Notes: generated from the letters alone by a model not told the origin. Shown: positions 1 to 7,463, numbered from the stretch's first letter. The stretch is DNA of 21,490 bases from JBOHBN01 sp050698355 (GCA_050698355.1 JBOHBN010000297.1:1-21490), one strand, 5' to 3'. Numbers and translations are program-made.

Positions 1-385
1 GGGGCGGCTGCGGCTGCGGCGGCGGCTGAGCCCCGGCCCAATGAGCGGGCCTCCGCCGCTGTCTGGTGCTGTCTGCTGTGCCGCTGTCTGGTTGATCACG
101 TTCCTTCGAAGGGTTGCGGTGCAGGCAGGCTGGTGGACGCGCTCTTGTCGATCACGGTAAGTACCCCGGCACCTACTTCCCTCACCTTGCTGACCGGGAG
201 AAGCACTCGTACACGTACTTACCGTGATCGACTCGACCTCTCACCCATCGGGGACGGCCCCACCAGGGGCCCCAAGTAGTTACCGTGATCAACCGCAACT
301 TCACACGATCTGTAGACCGTGAGAAGTAGGGGTTCGTCGTGGTAAGTAGCCGATCCTCGACGTTCGCTAGTGGCTGAGCCCCGCC
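1..385. other. Non-coding region with short repeats
   Basis: I see no convincing gene here; the open frames lack family resemblance and have poor codon structure. The left end is rich in GGC/GCTG runs, with a 13-bp direct repeat GCCGCTGTCTGGT at 55-67 and 80-92. From about 91 to 350 it carries several copies, in both orientations, of a motif built on GATCACGGTAA and AAGTA/TACTT (near 91, 147, 215, 274 and 339). The region lies downstream of the minus-strand MDR gene that ends at 386, so it could hold a terminator, or the control region of a gene left of the window. Confidence 0.6.
147..232. repeat. 18-bp perfect inverted repeat (GATCACGGTAA family)
   Basis: Bases 147-164 (GTCGATCACGGTAAGTAC) are the exact reverse complement of 215-232, with 50 bases between. 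A third, partly matching copy is on the minus strand at about 274-293 (GTTGATCACGGTAACTACTT read on that strand), and a partial copy (GTTGATCACG) is at 91-100. A role as operator cluster, terminator stem or small repeat element cannot be decided from sequence. Confidence 0.75.
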
Positions 386-1306
386 TCAGCTCACGGTGAG
401 CACGATCTTGCCGCGCAGGTGACCACGCTCGCTCGCCTCGTGCGCTTCGCGCACGTCGGCCAGTGGCACCGCCTTCCACACCGGGACACGTAGCGCCCCG
501 CTCGCGGCGAGATCGGCCAGCTCGGCCAGCCTGTCGGCGTTCGGCGACATGCTGAATGTCTCGACCCCGTACCGTTCGGGCGCCGCCATGTCGGCGATGG
601 TCAGGATGTCGCCCGCGTCGCGGACCAGCTCCAGCGAGGCGTTCACGGCATCGCCGCCGGCCGCGTCGAACACCTTGTCGACGCCGCCGGGCGCCGCCGC
701 GCGTACTCGCTCGACGAGGCCGGGTCCGTAGCTCACCGGGATCGCGCCCAGGTCCCGCAGGTAGTCGTGGTTGCGCTCGCTCGCCGTGCCGACCACGGTC
801 GCGCCCTCGCGGGCGGCGAGCTGCACGAGCACTCCCCCGACGCCACCGGCCGCGGCGTGCACGAGCAGCGTGTCGTCCTTGCCGACGCCCAGGCGGTCCA
901 ACCCCTCGCGGGCGGTCTGGCCGGCGACCGACAGCGAGCCGGCGACGTCCCAGGAGAGCGCCTCGGGCTTGTGCGTCACCTGCCGTTCCGGGACCGTGAC
1001 GTACTCCGCGTACGCGCGGAAGGCGGTGAAGCCGAGCACCTCGTCGCCCGCAGCGAGCGCGGTCACGCCGTCACCGATCTCCTCGATGACCCCGGCGAAG
1101 TCGTTGCCGAGCCCCTGTGGGAAGTGAGTGGGGAACCCCTCCATCCGGCCGGACCTGACCTTGATGTCGGCGGGGTTGACCCCGGCAGTCTTGACCCGCA
1201 CCCGTACCTTGCCCTGGCCTGGAGACGCGTCGTCGACCTCGACGAGCTCGAGGACCTCCGGGCCGCCGTACTCGGAGAACCGCACTGCTTTGGACACGTC
1301 CGCCAT
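386..1306 (-). CDS. NADP-dependent MDR oxidoreductase, quinone oxidoreductase-like
   Basis: A 306-residue protein of the medium-chain dehydrogenase/reductase superfamily, quinone oxidoreductase (QOR) type. The N-terminal GroES-like part carries AGVNPADIK (41-49) and GNDFAGV (67-73). The Rossmann part has the nucleotide-binding motif AAAGGVGG (151-158). The Cys/His ligands of zinc-dependent alcohol dehydrogenases are absent, so it should be a zinc-free NAD(P)H reductase of quinones or enones; the substrate is unknown. I chose the ATG at 1306 because the family N-terminus (KAVRF, EYGGPEVLE) begins just after it. A longer frame reaches 1360 but runs into the MITE-like element. It is the second gene of an operon with the acyl-CoA dehydrogenase gene at 1443-2792. 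There is no good Shine-Dalgarno: only AAGGA, inside the element's terminal repeat, 14 bases away. Translational coupling was probably the original arrangement. Confidence 0.88.
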   Translation of the reverse strand: MADVSKAVRFSEYGGPEVLELVEVDDASPGQGKVRVRVKTAGVNPADIKVRSGRMEGFPTHFPQGLGNDFAGVIEEIGDGVTALAAGDEVLGFTAFRAYAEYVTVPERQVTHKPEALSWDVAGSLSVAGQTAREGLDRLGVGKDDTLLVHAAAGGVGGVLVQLAAREGATVVGTASERNHDYLRDLGAIPVSYGPGLVERVRAAAPGGVDKVFDAAGGDAVNASLELVRDAGDILTIADMAAPERYGVETFSMSPNADRLAELADLAASGALRVPVWKAVPLADVREAHEASERGHLRGKIVLTVS

Positions 1307-1310
1307 GCTA

Positions 1311-1443
1311 GATGATTGATTCCTTGTTGCCAGTCGATGCTGGAGGTGCTGTGACCGCAACTCACCCGCTCAGCATGAGTGCCGCAAAACGTGCTCCAAG
1401 TGATCATGCGCGTTTTGCGACCCAGACCAAGGAATCAATCATC
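1311..1443. mobile_element. MITE-like element, 133 bp, 16-bp terminal inverted repeats, TA flanks
   Basis: Bases 1311-1326 (GATGATTGATTCCTTG) are the perfect reverse complement of 1428-1443, and each end is bordered by TA (1309-1310 and 1444-1445), as expected for a TA duplication made by IS630/mariner-type transposases. Inside, CGCAAAACG (1383-1391) pairs with CGTTTTGCG (1411-1419) around a 19-base loop. The ends are visibly AT-richer than the surroundings. There is no open frame for a transposase, so it would be non-autonomous. The element fills the whole gap between the stop codon of the upstream gene and two bases before the next ATG. Removing it with one TA gives CTGCAATAGCATGGCG, which keeps the TAG stop and places the next ATG one base later. 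The alternative is an intercistronic hairpin that was never mobile. Confidence 0.7.
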
Positions 1444-2792
1444 TATTGCAGCGCCCGGAAGCCGCGGCCTGCCGCGACCAGCTGGGTGAGCAGGGCCGGC
1501 GGTACGAGGCCGGGCTCGCGCTCCTCGTCGTAGATCGCCTGCTCCCCCGCCAGCACGGTCGGCAGGCCGATGTCGTCGAGCAGCTCGAACGGTCCCTTCG
1601 GCAGCGCGCAGCCGAGCTTCATCGCCGTGTCCACGTCGTCGACGCTGGTGTAGCCGTCCTGCACCATGCGCACCGCGTCGCAAAGGTACGGCAGCAGCAG
1701 CGCGTCGACGAGGAACCCCGCCCGGTCCGCGCAGACGACCACCTGCTTCGCGTCGGTGGTGCACGCGGCCACGGCCTGCGCGACCGTTTCAGGCGTGGAC
1801 TCCACGGTCCGTACGACCTCGACCAGGTCCGCACCGGTGGACGGGACGTGGCTGCGGACCATGTCGCCGGGCCACCTGGACTCGGTCGCTTCCGGTTCCG
1901 CGGGCGTCAGCGCGTCGGGGACCACCTTGGGCGACCCCGCGGACTCGTAGCTGTAGAAGCCGCGGCCGGTCTTGCGCCCCAGCCGCCCAGCGCTGACGAG
2001 CTGGCGGAGCAACGGCGCCGCCGCGTGCAACCGGCTCCCCGTCTCCCGGTACATCGTGGCGAGGATCTCCTGGCCGGTGTCCAACCCGATGAGGTCGAGC
2101 AGCTCGAGCGGCCCCATCGGGTAACCGCAGCCGAGCCGTACGGCGGCGTCGATGTCCTCCCGCGTTGCCCGGCCGTCCCCGTACATGGTGACGGCACGGT
2201 TGAGGTAGCCGAACAGCAACGCGTTGGCGATGAACCCAGCGCGGTCGCCGACGACGACGGGTGCCTTGCCGAGCCGTCGGGCGAGGTCCGCGACGGTCTC
2301 GGCGACCGCCTCGTCGGTCTGAACGCCTCGCACCACCTCGACGAGCTTCTGCACCGGCGCGGGGTTGAAGAAGTGCATGCCGACGACCTTCTCGGGACGC
2401 CCGGTGGCCGCGGCGATATCGGTCACCGAGAGGGACGAGGTGTTGGTGGCGAGGACGGCGTCCGAGCGCACCGCCGCGTCCAGCCGCTGAAAGATCTCCC
2501 GCTTCAGGTCGCGCCGCTCTGTGGCCGCCTCGATCACCAGGTCGAGGTCCGCCAGATCGGCGTACGCCGTGGTGAACGTCACGCGTGCCAGCAGCTCGTC
2601 GCGTGCCTCGGCGGCGAGCTTGCCGCGGCGCACCGCACGGTCGGTCGACTTGGCCAGCCGGTCGCGGCCGGAGTCCAGCAGCCGCTGGTCGTACTCCACG
2701 CCGACGACGGACAGGCCGCCGGCGGCGAGAACCTGCACGATGCCGGCACCCATCGTGCCGAGCCCGACGACGCCAACCGTCGCGATCCCCAT
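1443..2792 (-). CDS. 3-hydroxyacyl-CoA dehydrogenase with two C-terminal domains
   Basis: A 449-residue NAD-dependent L-3-hydroxyacyl-CoA dehydrogenase of fatty-acid beta-oxidation or polyhydroxybutyrate/butanoate metabolism. The Rossmann domain has GLGTMGAGI (10-18). Catalytic-region residues are seen at NTSSLS (117-122), H140 (MHFFNP) and E152. A first 3HCDH C-terminal domain (about 183-283) ends in GRKTGRGFYSY. A degenerate second copy (about 325-449) repeats RAGF...AL, MKLGCALPKGPFELLD and AGRGF. Single-domain members are about 280 residues, so this is the long type. I chose the ATG at 2792 because GGAG lies seven bases before it; an upstream ATG at 2822 has no such support. The TAG stop is formed by the TA flank and first base of the MITE-like element. 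The gene diverges from nucS and leads an operon with the MDR gene. Confidence 0.9.
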   Translation of the reverse strand: MGIATVGVVGLGTMGAGIVQVLAAGGLSVVGVEYDQRLLDSGRDRLAKSTDRAVRRGKLAAEARDELLARVTFTTAYADLADLDLVIEAATERRDLKREIFQRLDAAVRSDAVLATNTSSLSVTDIAAATGRPEKVVGMHFFNPAPVQKLVEVVRGVQTDEAVAETVADLARRLGKAPVVVGDRAGFIANALLFGYLNRAVTMYGDGRATREDIDAAVRLGCGYPMGPLELLDLIGLDTGQEILATMYRETGSRLHAAAPLLRQLVSAGRLGRKTGRGFYSYESAGSPKVVPDALTPAEPEATESRWPGDMVRSHVPSTGADLVEVVRTVESTPETVAQAVAACTTDAKQVVVCADRAGFLVDALLLPYLCDAVRMVQDGYTSVDDVDTAMKLGCALPKGPFELLDDIGLPTVLAGEQAIYDEEREPGLVPPALLTQLVAAGRGFRALQ

Positions 2793-2852
2793 CGTCACTC
2801 CGTTCGTTCCTGTACGCGTCACCCAGCAGTCTGTCAGCCTGCCCGCCTTCGC

Positions 2853-2858
2853 TACGGT
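2853..2858 (+). promoter_or_regulatory. Putative -10 box for nucS
   Basis: TACGGT lies eight bases before the GTG at 2867, so transcription would begin at or very near the start codon. No Shine-Dalgarno is present in the gap, which fits a leaderless transcript. No clear -35 box is visible. Confidence 0.45.
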
Positions 2859-2866
2859 GGCGCACT

Positions 2867-3526
2867 GTGCGGCTCGTCATCGCGAAGTGCTCGGTCGACT
2901 ATCGCGGCCGGCTACAGGCACACCTGCCGACGGCACTGCGCCTGCTCGTCGTCAAGGCGGACGGGTCGGTGCTCGTGCACTCCGACGGCGGCTCGTACAA
3001 GCCGCTGAACTGGATGTCGCCGCCCTGTCGGCTGGAGGAGGCCGACGGGCTGTGGACGGTCACCGGCAAGTCCGGCGAGACGCTCTCGATCCAACTCGAC
3101 GAGATAGTCGAGGACCTGTCGGTCGACCTCGGCACCGATCCGGGCCTCACGAAGGCGGGCGTGGAGGCCGACCTCCAGGTCTTGCTCGCCGAGCAGATCG
3201 AGACCCTGGGCACCGGCTGGCGCCTCGTACGCCGCGAGTACCCCACGGCCATCGGGCCGGTCGACATCCTCGCCAGGGACGGCGAGGGACGGGCGGTCGC
3301 GGTCGAGATCAAGCGGCGCGGCGAGATCGACGGCGTCGAGCAGCTCACCCGCTACCTCGACCTGCTCAACCGCGACCCGTTGCTGGCGCCCGTCCGCGGC
3401 GTGTTCGCCGCGCAGGAGATCAAGCCGCAGGCGCGCGTGTTGGCATCCGACCGCGGCATCGACTGTGTCACGCTCGACTACGAGGAGCTGCGCGGCCTCG
3501 ACGATCCCTCGATGCGGCTGTTCTGA
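2867..3526 (+). CDS. nucS: Mismatch-specific endonuclease NucS/EndoMS
   Basis: A 219-residue homologue of NucS (EndoMS), which cuts both DNA strands at mismatches and provides non-canonical mismatch repair in actinobacteria and some archaea lacking MutS/MutL. The N-terminal DNA-binding/dimerisation domain (about 1-95, starting MRLVIAKCSVDYRGRL) is followed by a RecB-like nuclease domain. Its catalytic residues are D133 (PVDILARD), E147 and K149 (VEIKRRGEID), with the spacing expected for the family. The C-terminus ends in SMRLF, like the short beta-clamp-binding tail known in this family. I chose the GTG at 2867 because the conserved N-terminus starts exactly there and upstream codons run into the divergent promoter region. 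The gene is divergent from the acyl-CoA dehydrogenase (74-bp gap) and followed 66 bp later by a small gene on the same strand. Confidence 0.95.
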   Translation: MRLVIAKCSVDYRGRLQAHLPTALRLLVVKADGSVLVHSDGGSYKPLNWMSPPCRLEEADGLWTVTGKSGETLSIQLDEIVEDLSVDLGTDPGLTKAGVEADLQVLLAEQIETLGTGWRLVRREYPTAIGPVDILARDGEGRAVAVEIKRRGEIDGVEQLTRYLDLLNRDPLLAPVRGVFAAQEIKPQARVLASDRGIDCVTLDYEELRGLDDPSMRLF

Positions 3527-3592
3527 CTTCTCGGCGGGGGCGTAGCTTGAGAGTTGTGCCATGCCGTAAATCTCGCAACGAGGAGGGCACGC

Positions 3593-4042
3593 ATGGGGTT
3601 TCTTGACCGCGCCAAGGAGGCCGCCGGGCTGGCCAAGTCCCAGGCTCGCGTGGCACGCGAGCAGGGCCAGCACCGCTTCGGCGACCTGCAGGCGCGCCGC
3701 CAGGCGGAGGCCCTGCTGCGCGAGGTCGGCCTGGCCGCCTACGACGAGCATCGCGGGGAGGCCAGCCACGAGGGGGTCGTACGGGCGCTGGCCAAGCTCG
3801 ACGACCACCTGCAACAACACCCGGTCGACCTGTCCAGCGGCGCGCTGCGCGGGTACCTGCGTACCGCCACGGGCGCTGAGGAGACCGCAACCGACCCTAC
3901 CGAGGAAAGCACCGAGCGCGCCGACCCGGCCGAAGGCGAGCCCGTCGCGAAGCCCGACCCCGACTCGCCGACCGCCGAAGCCAGCGGTACGGACGAGTCG
4001 AGCACAGCCAGCGAGGAGCGCAGCGACCCGCCGAAAAAGTAG
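3593..4042 (+). CDS. Small helical protein with acidic, disordered tail (unknown function)
   Basis: A 149-residue protein I cannot assign to a named family. Residues 1-50 (MGFLDRAKEAAGLAKSQARV onward) look like a charged amphipathic helix or coiled coil, and residues 50-92 look helical. The last about 55 residues are Glu/Asp/Pro/Thr/Ser-rich and probably disordered, ending PPKK. It has no signal peptide or membrane segment. The start at 3593 follows a strong Shine-Dalgarno (GAGGAGGG, 3580-3587). A possible -10 box, TAGCTT, is at 3543-3548, which would give a leader of about 38 bases, so it may have its own promoter although nucS precedes it. Its stop codon abuts, base for base, the stop codon of the convergent gene. 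Confidence 0.8.
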   Translation: MGFLDRAKEAAGLAKSQARVAREQGQHRFGDLQARRQAEALLREVGLAAYDEHRGEASHEGVVRALAKLDDHLQQHPVDLSSGALRGYLRTATGAEETATDPTEESTERADPAEGEPVAKPDPDSPTAEASGTDESSTASEERSDPPKK

Positions 4043-4891
4043 TCAGTCGTAGCTGTAGAAGCCCGCGCCGGACTTGCGCCCGAGCTCTCCCGCGTCGACC
4101 ATGCGGGCCAGCAGCTCCGGCGGGTGGAACTTCGGGTCGCCGGTCTCGTCCCAGATGTTGCTGCTCGCGTGCATGAGCACGTCCACGCCGGTCAGGTCGG
4201 TGGTCGCGAGCGGGCCCATCGCGTGCCCGAAGCCGAGCTTGCACGCCTGATCGATGTCCTCGGCCGTGGCGACACCCGACTCGTACAGCTGCACCGCCTC
4301 CATCGCTAGCGCGCAGATCAGCCGGGTGGTGACGAAGCCGGCGACGTCACGGTTGACCACGATGCAGGTCTTGCCCGCGCCCTCCGCGAACTGCCGGGCG
4401 CGGGCCAGCGCGTCGTCGTTCGTACGCCGCCCGCGCACCAGCTCGCACAGGGCCATGACCGGGACAGGCGAGAAGAAGTGCGTGCCCACGACTGACTCCG
4501 GCCGCTTCGTCGCCGCCGCGATCTGGGTGATCGGCAGGGCACTCGTGTTGCTGGCGAGCACCGCGTCGTCACGGCAGATCCCGTCGAGCGTGGCGAAGAC
4601 CTCGCGCTTCACGTCGAGGCGCTCGAACACCGCCTCCACCACGATCTCCGCGTCGGCCGCGACCTCCAGCTCGGTCGTCGGCGTGATGCGCTGGACGGCC
4701 GCCTCGGCGTCGTCGCCTGTGACCTTGCCCTTGGCGACGAGCCGGTCCAGGCTGTCGCGTACGCCGGCCAGCCCGCGGTCGAGCTGCTCGCGTCCCACGT
4801 CGCGCAGCGCGACGTCCCACCCGGCCAGCGCTGATACCTGGGCGATCCCGGAGCCCATCAGCCCGGCACCGATCACTGCGACCTTCGCCAC
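4043..4891 (-). CDS. 3-hydroxybutyryl-CoA dehydrogenase
   Basis: A 282-residue single-domain NAD(P)-dependent 3-hydroxyacyl-CoA dehydrogenase, the usual length for 3-hydroxybutyryl-CoA dehydrogenase (Hbd/PaaH type). It interconverts acetoacetyl-CoA and 3-hydroxybutyryl-CoA or related short-chain substrates. Visible motifs are GAGLMGSGI (8-16), NTSALP (115-120), H138 in GTHFFSPVPVM and E150 in ALCELVRG, with a C-terminal domain containing KLGFGHAMGPL and ending GRKSGAGFYSYD. The GTG at 4891 is chosen because GGGAGG lies seven bases upstream and the Rossmann strand begins right after it. It is the second enzyme of this superfamily in the window; the 449-residue one has an extra domain, so they are not recent duplicates. 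It lies downstream of murA on the same strand, separated by 106 bp. Confidence 0.92.
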   Translation of the reverse strand: MAKVAVIGAGLMGSGIAQVSALAGWDVALRDVGREQLDRGLAGVRDSLDRLVAKGKVTGDDAEAAVQRITPTTELEVAADAEIVVEAVFERLDVKREVFATLDGICRDDAVLASNTSALPITQIAAATKRPESVVGTHFFSPVPVMALCELVRGRRTNDDALARARQFAEGAGKTCIVVNRDVAGFVTTRLICALAMEAVQLYESGVATAEDIDQACKLGFGHAMGPLATTDLTGVDVLMHASSNIWDETGDPKFHPPELLARMVDAGELGRKSGAGFYSYD

Positions 4892-4997
4892 GGCGAACCT
4901 CCCTTACCAATGCGGTCGAAAGTAGCTCGACCGGACAACCTTTAGACCTACCAGAGAGCTGCTTTCGAGTGCACTTGGTATCGAGCAGCACAGTCTG

Positions 4998-6272
4998 CTA
5001 GACGGGGTACGGGTACGGATCGGGCTCGCGGGTGACGTCCGCACCGAGCGCGCGCAGCTGCTCGGTGAATCGCGGGTAGCCGCGGTCCATATGCATCGCC
5101 CCGCCGACCGTCGTCACGCCGTCGGCGGCGAGCCCGGCGAGCACGAGCCCGGCGCCGGCACGGATGTCGCTCGCCTCCACCGGAGCGCCGGATAGCCGCT
5201 CGCGTCCGCGTACGGCGACGTGGTGGCCGTCGACGTGCAGCTCGGCGCCGAGCCGGACCATCTCGTTGACGAACATGAACCGCGCCTCGAACACGTTCTC
5301 GGTCACCATCGCGGTGCCGTCGGCCACCGCGTTCAGCGCGAGCACCATCGGCTGTAGATCGGTCGGGAAACCCGGGTACGGCAGCGTGACGACGTCGACC
5401 GCGCGGGCGCGGTCCTCCATCCGTACACGGAAGCCGTCCTCGGCCTGTTCGACCTTCGCGCCCGCGGCGTCGAGCTTGTCCAGCGGCATCTCCAGATGCC
5501 TGGCATCGGCACCCCGCACGTGGACGTCGCCGCGGGTGATGGCCGCACCGAACGCGAACGTCGCCGCGACGATCCGGTCGGGCGTGACCGTGTGCCGTGC
5601 CGGTGTGAGCGCCGACACGCCCTCGACCTCGATCGTGGACGTGCCCGCGCCGTCGATCTTCGCGCCCATCCGCTGCAGCAGCCAGGCGATGTCGACGATC
5701 TCCGGCTCGCGGGCGGCGTTGTCGATGACCGTGTGCCCGCGGGCGAGCACCGCCGCCATGAGGATGTTCTCGGTCGCGCCGACGCTCGGGAAGTCCAGCA
5801 CGACGGTCGTCCCGAGCAGGCCGTCGGGCGCGCGTGCGATCAGGTAGCCGTGCTCGCTCTCGACCGTCGCACCGAGCTTCTGCAGCCCGGCGACGTGCAG
5901 GTCGAGGCCGCGCGAGCCGATCGCGTCGCCGCCCGGGAGCGCCACGCGCGCCTCACCCGTACGTGCGAGAAGCGGGCCGAGCACGCAGATCGACGCCCGC
6001 ATGCGGCGCACGAGGTCGTAGTCCGCCTCGTGCGCGGGACGCTCCGGAACGTCGACGGTCACCGTGTCGCCCTGGTGGTCGGTGCGGCAGCCGAGGCGGT
6101 CGAGCAGCCGGCCCATGATCGCCACGTCGAGGATGTCCGGCACGTTGCGCAGCTCGGTCGTACCCTCGGCGAGCAGTGCTGCCGCCATCAGCTTCAACAC
6201 GCTGTTCTTCGCGCCGCCGATGCGCACGTCGCCCGCAAGCCGTGCGCCGCCTCGAACCCGCAACCGTTCCAC
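4998..6272 (-). CDS. murA: UDP-N-acetylglucosamine 1-carboxyvinyltransferase
   Basis: A 424-residue cytosolic enzyme that transfers enolpyruvate from PEP to UDP-GlcNAc, the first committed step of peptidoglycan synthesis. The protein has the two-domain EPT fold. Lys22 of GGAKNSVLKL matches the catalytic lysine. The active-site loop reads LPGGDAIGSRGLDLH, with Asp116 where E. coli MurA has Cys115. Cys-to-Asp at this position is the known basis of intrinsic fosfomycin insensitivity in mycobacterial MurA. The C-terminal part has PYPGFPTDLQPM and the catalytic Arg/Asp region. The GTG at 6272 is the only start compatible with the family N-terminus (MERLRVRGGARL). A TAACAT box seven bases upstream suggests a leaderless transcript. 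It is divergent from the cobalamin adenosyltransferase gene. Confidence 0.97.
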   Translation of the reverse strand: MERLRVRGGARLAGDVRIGGAKNSVLKLMAAALLAEGTTELRNVPDILDVAIMGRLLDRLGCRTDHQGDTVTVDVPERPAHEADYDLVRRMRASICVLGPLLARTGEARVALPGGDAIGSRGLDLHVAGLQKLGATVESEHGYLIARAPDGLLGTTVVLDFPSVGATENILMAAVLARGHTVIDNAAREPEIVDIAWLLQRMGAKIDGAGTSTIEVEGVSALTPARHTVTPDRIVAATFAFGAAITRGDVHVRGADARHLEMPLDKLDAAGAKVEQAEDGFRVRMEDRARAVDVVTLPYPGFPTDLQPMVLALNAVADGTAMVTENVFEARFMFVNEMVRLGAELHVDGHHVAVRGRERLSGAPVEASDIRAGAGLVLAGLAADGVTTVGGAMHMDRGYPRFTEQLRALGADVTREPDPYPYPV

Positions 6273-6279
6273 CCACGAA

Positions 6280-6285
6280 ATGTTA
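6280..6285 (-). promoter_or_regulatory. Putative -10 box for murA
   Basis: Read on the minus strand, TAACAT is followed by seven bases and then the murA GTG. This places the transcription start at the start codon. The 44-bp gap to the divergent adenosyltransferase gene must hold both promoters. Confidence 0.5.
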
Positions 6286-6304
6286 GACCCGCCGTCCGTA
6301 CCGG

Positions 6305-6310
6305 TAGGCT
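6305..6310 (+). promoter_or_regulatory. Putative -10 box for the cobalamin adenosyltransferase gene
   Basis: TAGGCT is followed by six bases and ATG. TTAGAC at 6283-6288, 16 bases upstream, could be a -35 box and overlaps the murA -10 region. There is no Shine-Dalgarno, which is consistent with leaderless transcription. Confidence 0.6.
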
Positions 6311-6316
6311 GCCGGC

Positions 6317-6907
6317 ATGGCGCGCAGAAAGTCGAAGCTGGTCCTGTCGCAGATCTACACGCGCGTCGGCGACGACGGGAGCACCGGGCTTGGCGACATG
6401 TCCAGGACCGCGAAGAGCGACCCCCGCGTGGAGGCGTACGGCGAGGTCGAGGAGGCGAACTGCGCGATCGGCGCCGCGCTCACCCTCGGCGAGCTCAAGG
6501 GCGAGATCGGCCCGCTGCTCACCCGGCTGCAGAACGAGCTGTTCGACGTCGGCGCGGACCTCTGCGCGCCCGTGGTGCCCGACCCGGAGTACCCACCCCT
6601 ACGCATCGACCAGTCGTACGTCGACAGGCTCGAGGCCGCGTGTGACGAGTTCAACGAGGCGCTGCCGAAGCTGCGCAGCTTCGTGCTGCCCGGCGGCACG
6701 CCCGGTGCGGCGATGCTGCACCTGGCCCGTACGACCGCCCGGCGCGCCGAGCGCGCCACCTGGCGCGCGATCGAGGAGCACGGCGACACGGTCAACCCGC
6801 TCACCGGCACGTACCTGAACCGGCTGTCGGACCTGCTGTTCATCCTCGCCCGCGCCGCCAACGCCGAACGCGGCGACGTGCTCTGGCAGCCCGGCTCGGA
6901 ACGCTAG
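6317..6907 (+). CDS. pduO: PduO-type ATP:cob(I)alamin adenosyltransferase
   Basis: A 196-residue cytosolic enzyme that transfers the 5'-deoxyadenosyl group of ATP to cob(I)alamin, making coenzyme B12. PduO-family signatures are IYTRVGDDGSTGLGD (13-27, ATP-binding P-loop-like segment), FVLPGG (122-127), ARRAERATWR (141-150) and YLNRLSDLLFILAR (167-180). Its length is typical of the family. The ATG at 6317 lies six bases after a TAGGCT box and is preceded by no ribosome-binding site. In many actinobacteria this gene lies between murA and the atpC-DUF2550 pair, as here. It is convergent with the DUF2550 gene, with a gap of only 13 bp. The product would serve B12-dependent mutases elsewhere in the genome. 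Confidence 0.95.
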   Translation: MARRKSKLVLSQIYTRVGDDGSTGLGDMSRTAKSDPRVEAYGEVEEANCAIGAALTLGELKGEIGPLLTRLQNELFDVGADLCAPVVPDPEYPPLRIDQSYVDRLEAACDEFNEALPKLRSFVLPGGTPGAAMLHLARTTARRAERATWRAIEEHGDTVNPLTGTYLNRLSDLLFILARAANAERGDVLWQPGSER

Positions 6908-6920
6908 CGCGTATCCGTCT

Positions 6921-7433
6921 TTAGGTGATGTGGTCGATGTAGGCGCCGGGCGGGGCCGACTCCAGCCAGGCGAGGAAGCCGGTGAGCGCGCCCTCGCTCA
7001 TCGCCAGCTCGAGCTCGCGCCTGCTGTCCCGCACCGACACCACCACGGCACCCGGGTTGACCGCCAGCGCCTCCGAGCCGTCCGGCATGCGCCGGCCGCG
7101 TACGGTGAGGCCGCGGCGGGAGATGGTCTCGGCCGGTCGTCCGGACAGGCTGAACACCCGGAACCACTTCAACAGGTCGCCGTCGTACCTGGCGACGCCG
7201 ACTACCCACCCGCCGCCGCGCGCGGGCGGGTGGTGGCGAAGCGAGCAGTCGATGGTGCCCTGCCCGCGCAACAACAGCTGCCGCCGGACCGACAGGGTCA
7301 GCAGCGTGAGGAGTGCGAGTACGACGATCGCGACGAGTATCGCCACGCCGTCGACCGCGACGCTTCCGGCGATCCGCGGCAGCACCTGGGGAGCGGACGC
7401 GCTGGAACAACTCGCGCTCGACTGCCCCCCCAT
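6921..7433 (-). CDS. DUF2550 family membrane-anchored protein
   Basis: A 170-residue protein of the actinobacterial DUF2550 family, of unknown function. One hydrophobic segment at about 29-47 (VAILVAIVVLALLTLLTLSV) is followed by RRQLLLRGQGTIDCSLR, the family's signature. After this comes a compact cytosolic domain with KWFRVFSLSGRP and TVRGRR. The topology suggests an N-terminal anchor with the bulk inside. The ATG at 7433 is preceded by GAGGCGAGC, a fair ribosome-binding site. The first 25 residues are low-complexity and not typical, so a later GTG near residue 25 is possible. It follows atpC by 30 bp on the same strand, the conserved actinobacterial arrangement, and is probably cotranscribed with it. 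Confidence 0.85.
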   Translation of the reverse strand: MGGQSSASCSSASAPQVLPRIAGSVAVDGVAILVAIVVLALLTLLTLSVRRQLLLRGQGTIDCSLRHHPPARGGGWVVGVARYDGDLLKWFRVFSLSGRPAETISRRGLTVRGRRMPDGSEALAVNPGAVVVSVRDSRRELELAMSEGALTGFLAWLESAPPGAYIDHIT

Positions 7434-7463
7434 GAGCTCGCCTCGTGCCGGTGCCTCGGGGCC

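Noticed and set aside
147..293. CRISPR array
   Set aside because: The repeated motifs are in mixed orientation, with unequal spacing and degenerate length, and there are no cas genes in the window.
1446..3008. 520-codon plus-strand open frame
   Set aside because: It is antisense to the well-supported 3-hydroxyacyl-CoA dehydrogenase gene and crosses into nucS. Its composition (His/Arg/Val/Gly-rich) is that of a GC-rich shadow frame.
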